Part shown: piece after piece, positions 6,602-7,337 of the stretch
Layout: each line of letters starts with the position of its first letter
Numbering within the stretch: position 1 is the stretch's first letter
DNA from: Giesbergeria sp.
Lineage (GTDB): Bacteria; Pseudomonadota; Gammaproteobacteria; Burkholderiales; Burkholderiaceae_C
DNA: 7,337 nucleotides
NCBI GenBank assembly: GCA_030690515.1
Contig: JAUYGP010000207.1
Coordinates: forward strand, 1-7,337
Reading direction: 5' to 3'
Notes under the pieces: generated by a model
Told to the model about the DNA's origin: nothing
Seen by the model: only the letters and a program-made list of their open reading frames with translations
Database searches by the model: none
Made by a program: the position numbers and the translations under genes

Positions 6602-7234
6602 ATGAACTTCGTCGCTTTTGAGCGCGCCAAGCAAGGTACGGGTGCGAGCCGCCGTCTGCGCAATTCGGGCCGCACGCCCGCCATCGTCTATGGTGGTTCT
6701 GCTGAACCCCTGGCGATTGAACTGGACCACAACGCACTGTGGCACGCCCTGAAGAAGGAAGCTTTCCATTCCAGCGTTCTGGACATGGAATTGAACGGCC
6801 AAGCCAGCAAAGTGCTGCTGCGCGACGTGCAATACCACCCTTACAAGCAACTGGTGCTGCACATCGATTTCCAGCGTGTGGATGCCAAAACCAAGCTGCA
6901 CATGAAGGTGCCAATGCACTACAGCGGCGCTGAAGAGTCCCCAGCTGTCAAGATCGACAAGTGCATGGTCAACCCCATCGTGACCGAGCTGGACGTGGCG
7001 TGCATGCCTTCCGACCTGCCTGAATTCATCGCTGTGGACCTGAGCGGCCTGAAGAAGGGTTTCTCGCTGCACCTCAAGGACGTCAAGCTGCCCAAGGGCG
7101 TGACTGCCGTGACGCGCGGTTCGCAGAACAACCCAGCCCTGGTGTCCGTGGTACCGCCCGTTGTCGAAATCGAGGCTCCTGTCGTCGACGCCGCAGCGGC
7201 ACCCGCCAAGGGCAAGGGCAAGGGCAAGAAGTAA
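6602..7234 (+). CDS. rplY: 50S ribosomal protein L25, long (TL5/CTC) form
   Basis: L25 binds 5S rRNA in the large ribosomal subunit. At 210 residues this is the two-domain form, longer than the single-domain E. coli protein of 94 residues. Seen: the N-terminal 5S-binding domain (about 1-92) with GTGASRRLRNSGRTPAIVYG and DVQYHPYKQLVLHIDFQRV, then the CTC-type beta domain (about 95-188) with VTELDVACMPSDLPEFIAVD and LPKGVTAV. The C-terminal tail is rich in Ala, then Gly and Lys (KGKGKGKK), and is presumably disordered and RNA-binding. The start is well supported by GGAG six bases before the ATG. The prs terminator lies about 50 bases upstream, so a promoter in 6552-6600 or readthrough is required; I see no clear -10 or -35 there. 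In relatives pth usually follows. Confidence 0.96.
   Translation: MNFVAFERAKQGTGASRRLRNSGRTPAIVYGGSAEPLAIELDHNALWHALKKEAFHSSVLDMELNGQASKVLLRDVQYHPYKQLVLHIDFQRVDAKTKLHMKVPMHYSGAEESPAVKIDKCMVNPIVTELDVACMPSDLPEFIAVDLSGLKKGFSLHLKDVKLPKGVTAVTRGSQNNPALVSVVPPVVEIEAPVVDAAAAPAKGKGKGKK
7208..7228 (+). repeat. AAGGGC hexanucleotide repeat at the 3' end of rplY
   Basis: Three perfect tandem copies of AAGGGC plus a half copy encode the alternating Lys-Gly tail of L25. The unit is six bases, so a gain or loss of a copy would keep the reading frame and change only the tail length. Confidence 0.85.
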
Positions 7235-7247
7235 TCTGTCCTGGCCA

Positions 7248-7267
7248 GGCAGCCGATCACGGCTGCC
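7248..7267 (+). terminator. Hairpin after rplY, possible terminator
   Basis: GGCAGCCG and CGGCTGCC form a perfect eight-base stem around the loop ATCA, 13 bases after the rplY stop. Only a weak pyrimidine tract (GCCTTTCCC) follows, so it may be a weak terminator or a 3'-end-protecting structure. Confidence 0.5.
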
Positions 7268-7301
7268 GCCTTTCCCTCACAGGGGCTGGCAATCCAGGCG
7301 G

Positions 7302-7320
7302 TGCAACGCTGTTGCATTTT
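7302..7320 (+). terminator. Second hairpin with T-tract after rplY
   Basis: TGCAAC and GTTGCA pair around the three-base loop GCT and are followed directly by TTTT. The stem is short (six pairs, extendable by G-T wobbles) but the U-tract is better than that of the preceding hairpin. It may be the main terminator of the rplY transcript or act together with the first hairpin. Confidence 0.45.
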
Positions 7321-7337
7321 CTGGTTTGAGCGCCCTT

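Noticed and set aside
5393..7072. A 559-codon open frame on the minus strand opposite tRNA-Gln, prs and rplY
   Set aside because: It lies antisense to three certain genes including a tRNA, and its predicted protein is rich in His, Val, Asp and Gln with no recognisable domain. This is what the complement of GC-biased codons gives. No ribosome site or conserved motif supports it.

Overview
This is a housekeeping stretch of a betaproteobacterial chromosome. The moderately high GC content, the protein sequences and the gene order point to Burkholderiales, most likely Comamonadaceae. That placement rests on recalled protein and synteny patterns, not on a search.

Layout: two genes lie on the minus strand, a dynamin-like GTPase cut by the left window edge (1-1250) and mutM, the formamidopyrimidine-DNA glycosylase (1356-2171). 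Only 30 bases separate the mutM start codon from a plus-strand run that fills the rest of the window: an exported TPR-repeat protein (2202-3977), lolB (3977-4513), ispE (4524-5396), a tRNA-Gln gene with anticodon UUG (5414-5490), prs (5537-6511) and rplY (6602-7234). The window ends in the intergenic region after rplY. In relatives the next gene is usually pth, but it is not visible here.

How the genes fit together: the plus-strand run is tightly packed. The TPR gene and lolB share a base in a TGATG stop-start, ispE follows lolB by 10 bases, and the tRNA sits only 17 bases after ispE and 46 before prs. The TPR protein and LolB act at the envelope (LolB inserts lipoproteins into the outer membrane). 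IspE makes an isoprenoid precursor, Prs makes PRPP for nucleotides, His and Trp, and tRNA-Gln and L25 serve translation. The grouping reflects conserved co-transcription more than one pathway. I recall the same TPR-lolB-ispE-tRNA-Gln-prs-rplY-pth order in Pseudomonas. mutM belongs to oxidative DNA repair and the GTPase probably to membrane remodelling.

Control signals seen: a perfect extended -10 (TGCTATAAT) inside ispE that could drive tRNA-Gln and prs separately from the upstream genes; a similar extended -10 ahead of the GTPase gene; a good intrinsic terminator between prs and rplY; and two hairpins after rplY. I found no mobile element, CRISPR array, phage gene or sign of recent transfer, and nothing that amounts to a new biological system. 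The points most worth a second look are the internal promoter with its embedded tRNA, and the atypical P-loop of the GTPase.
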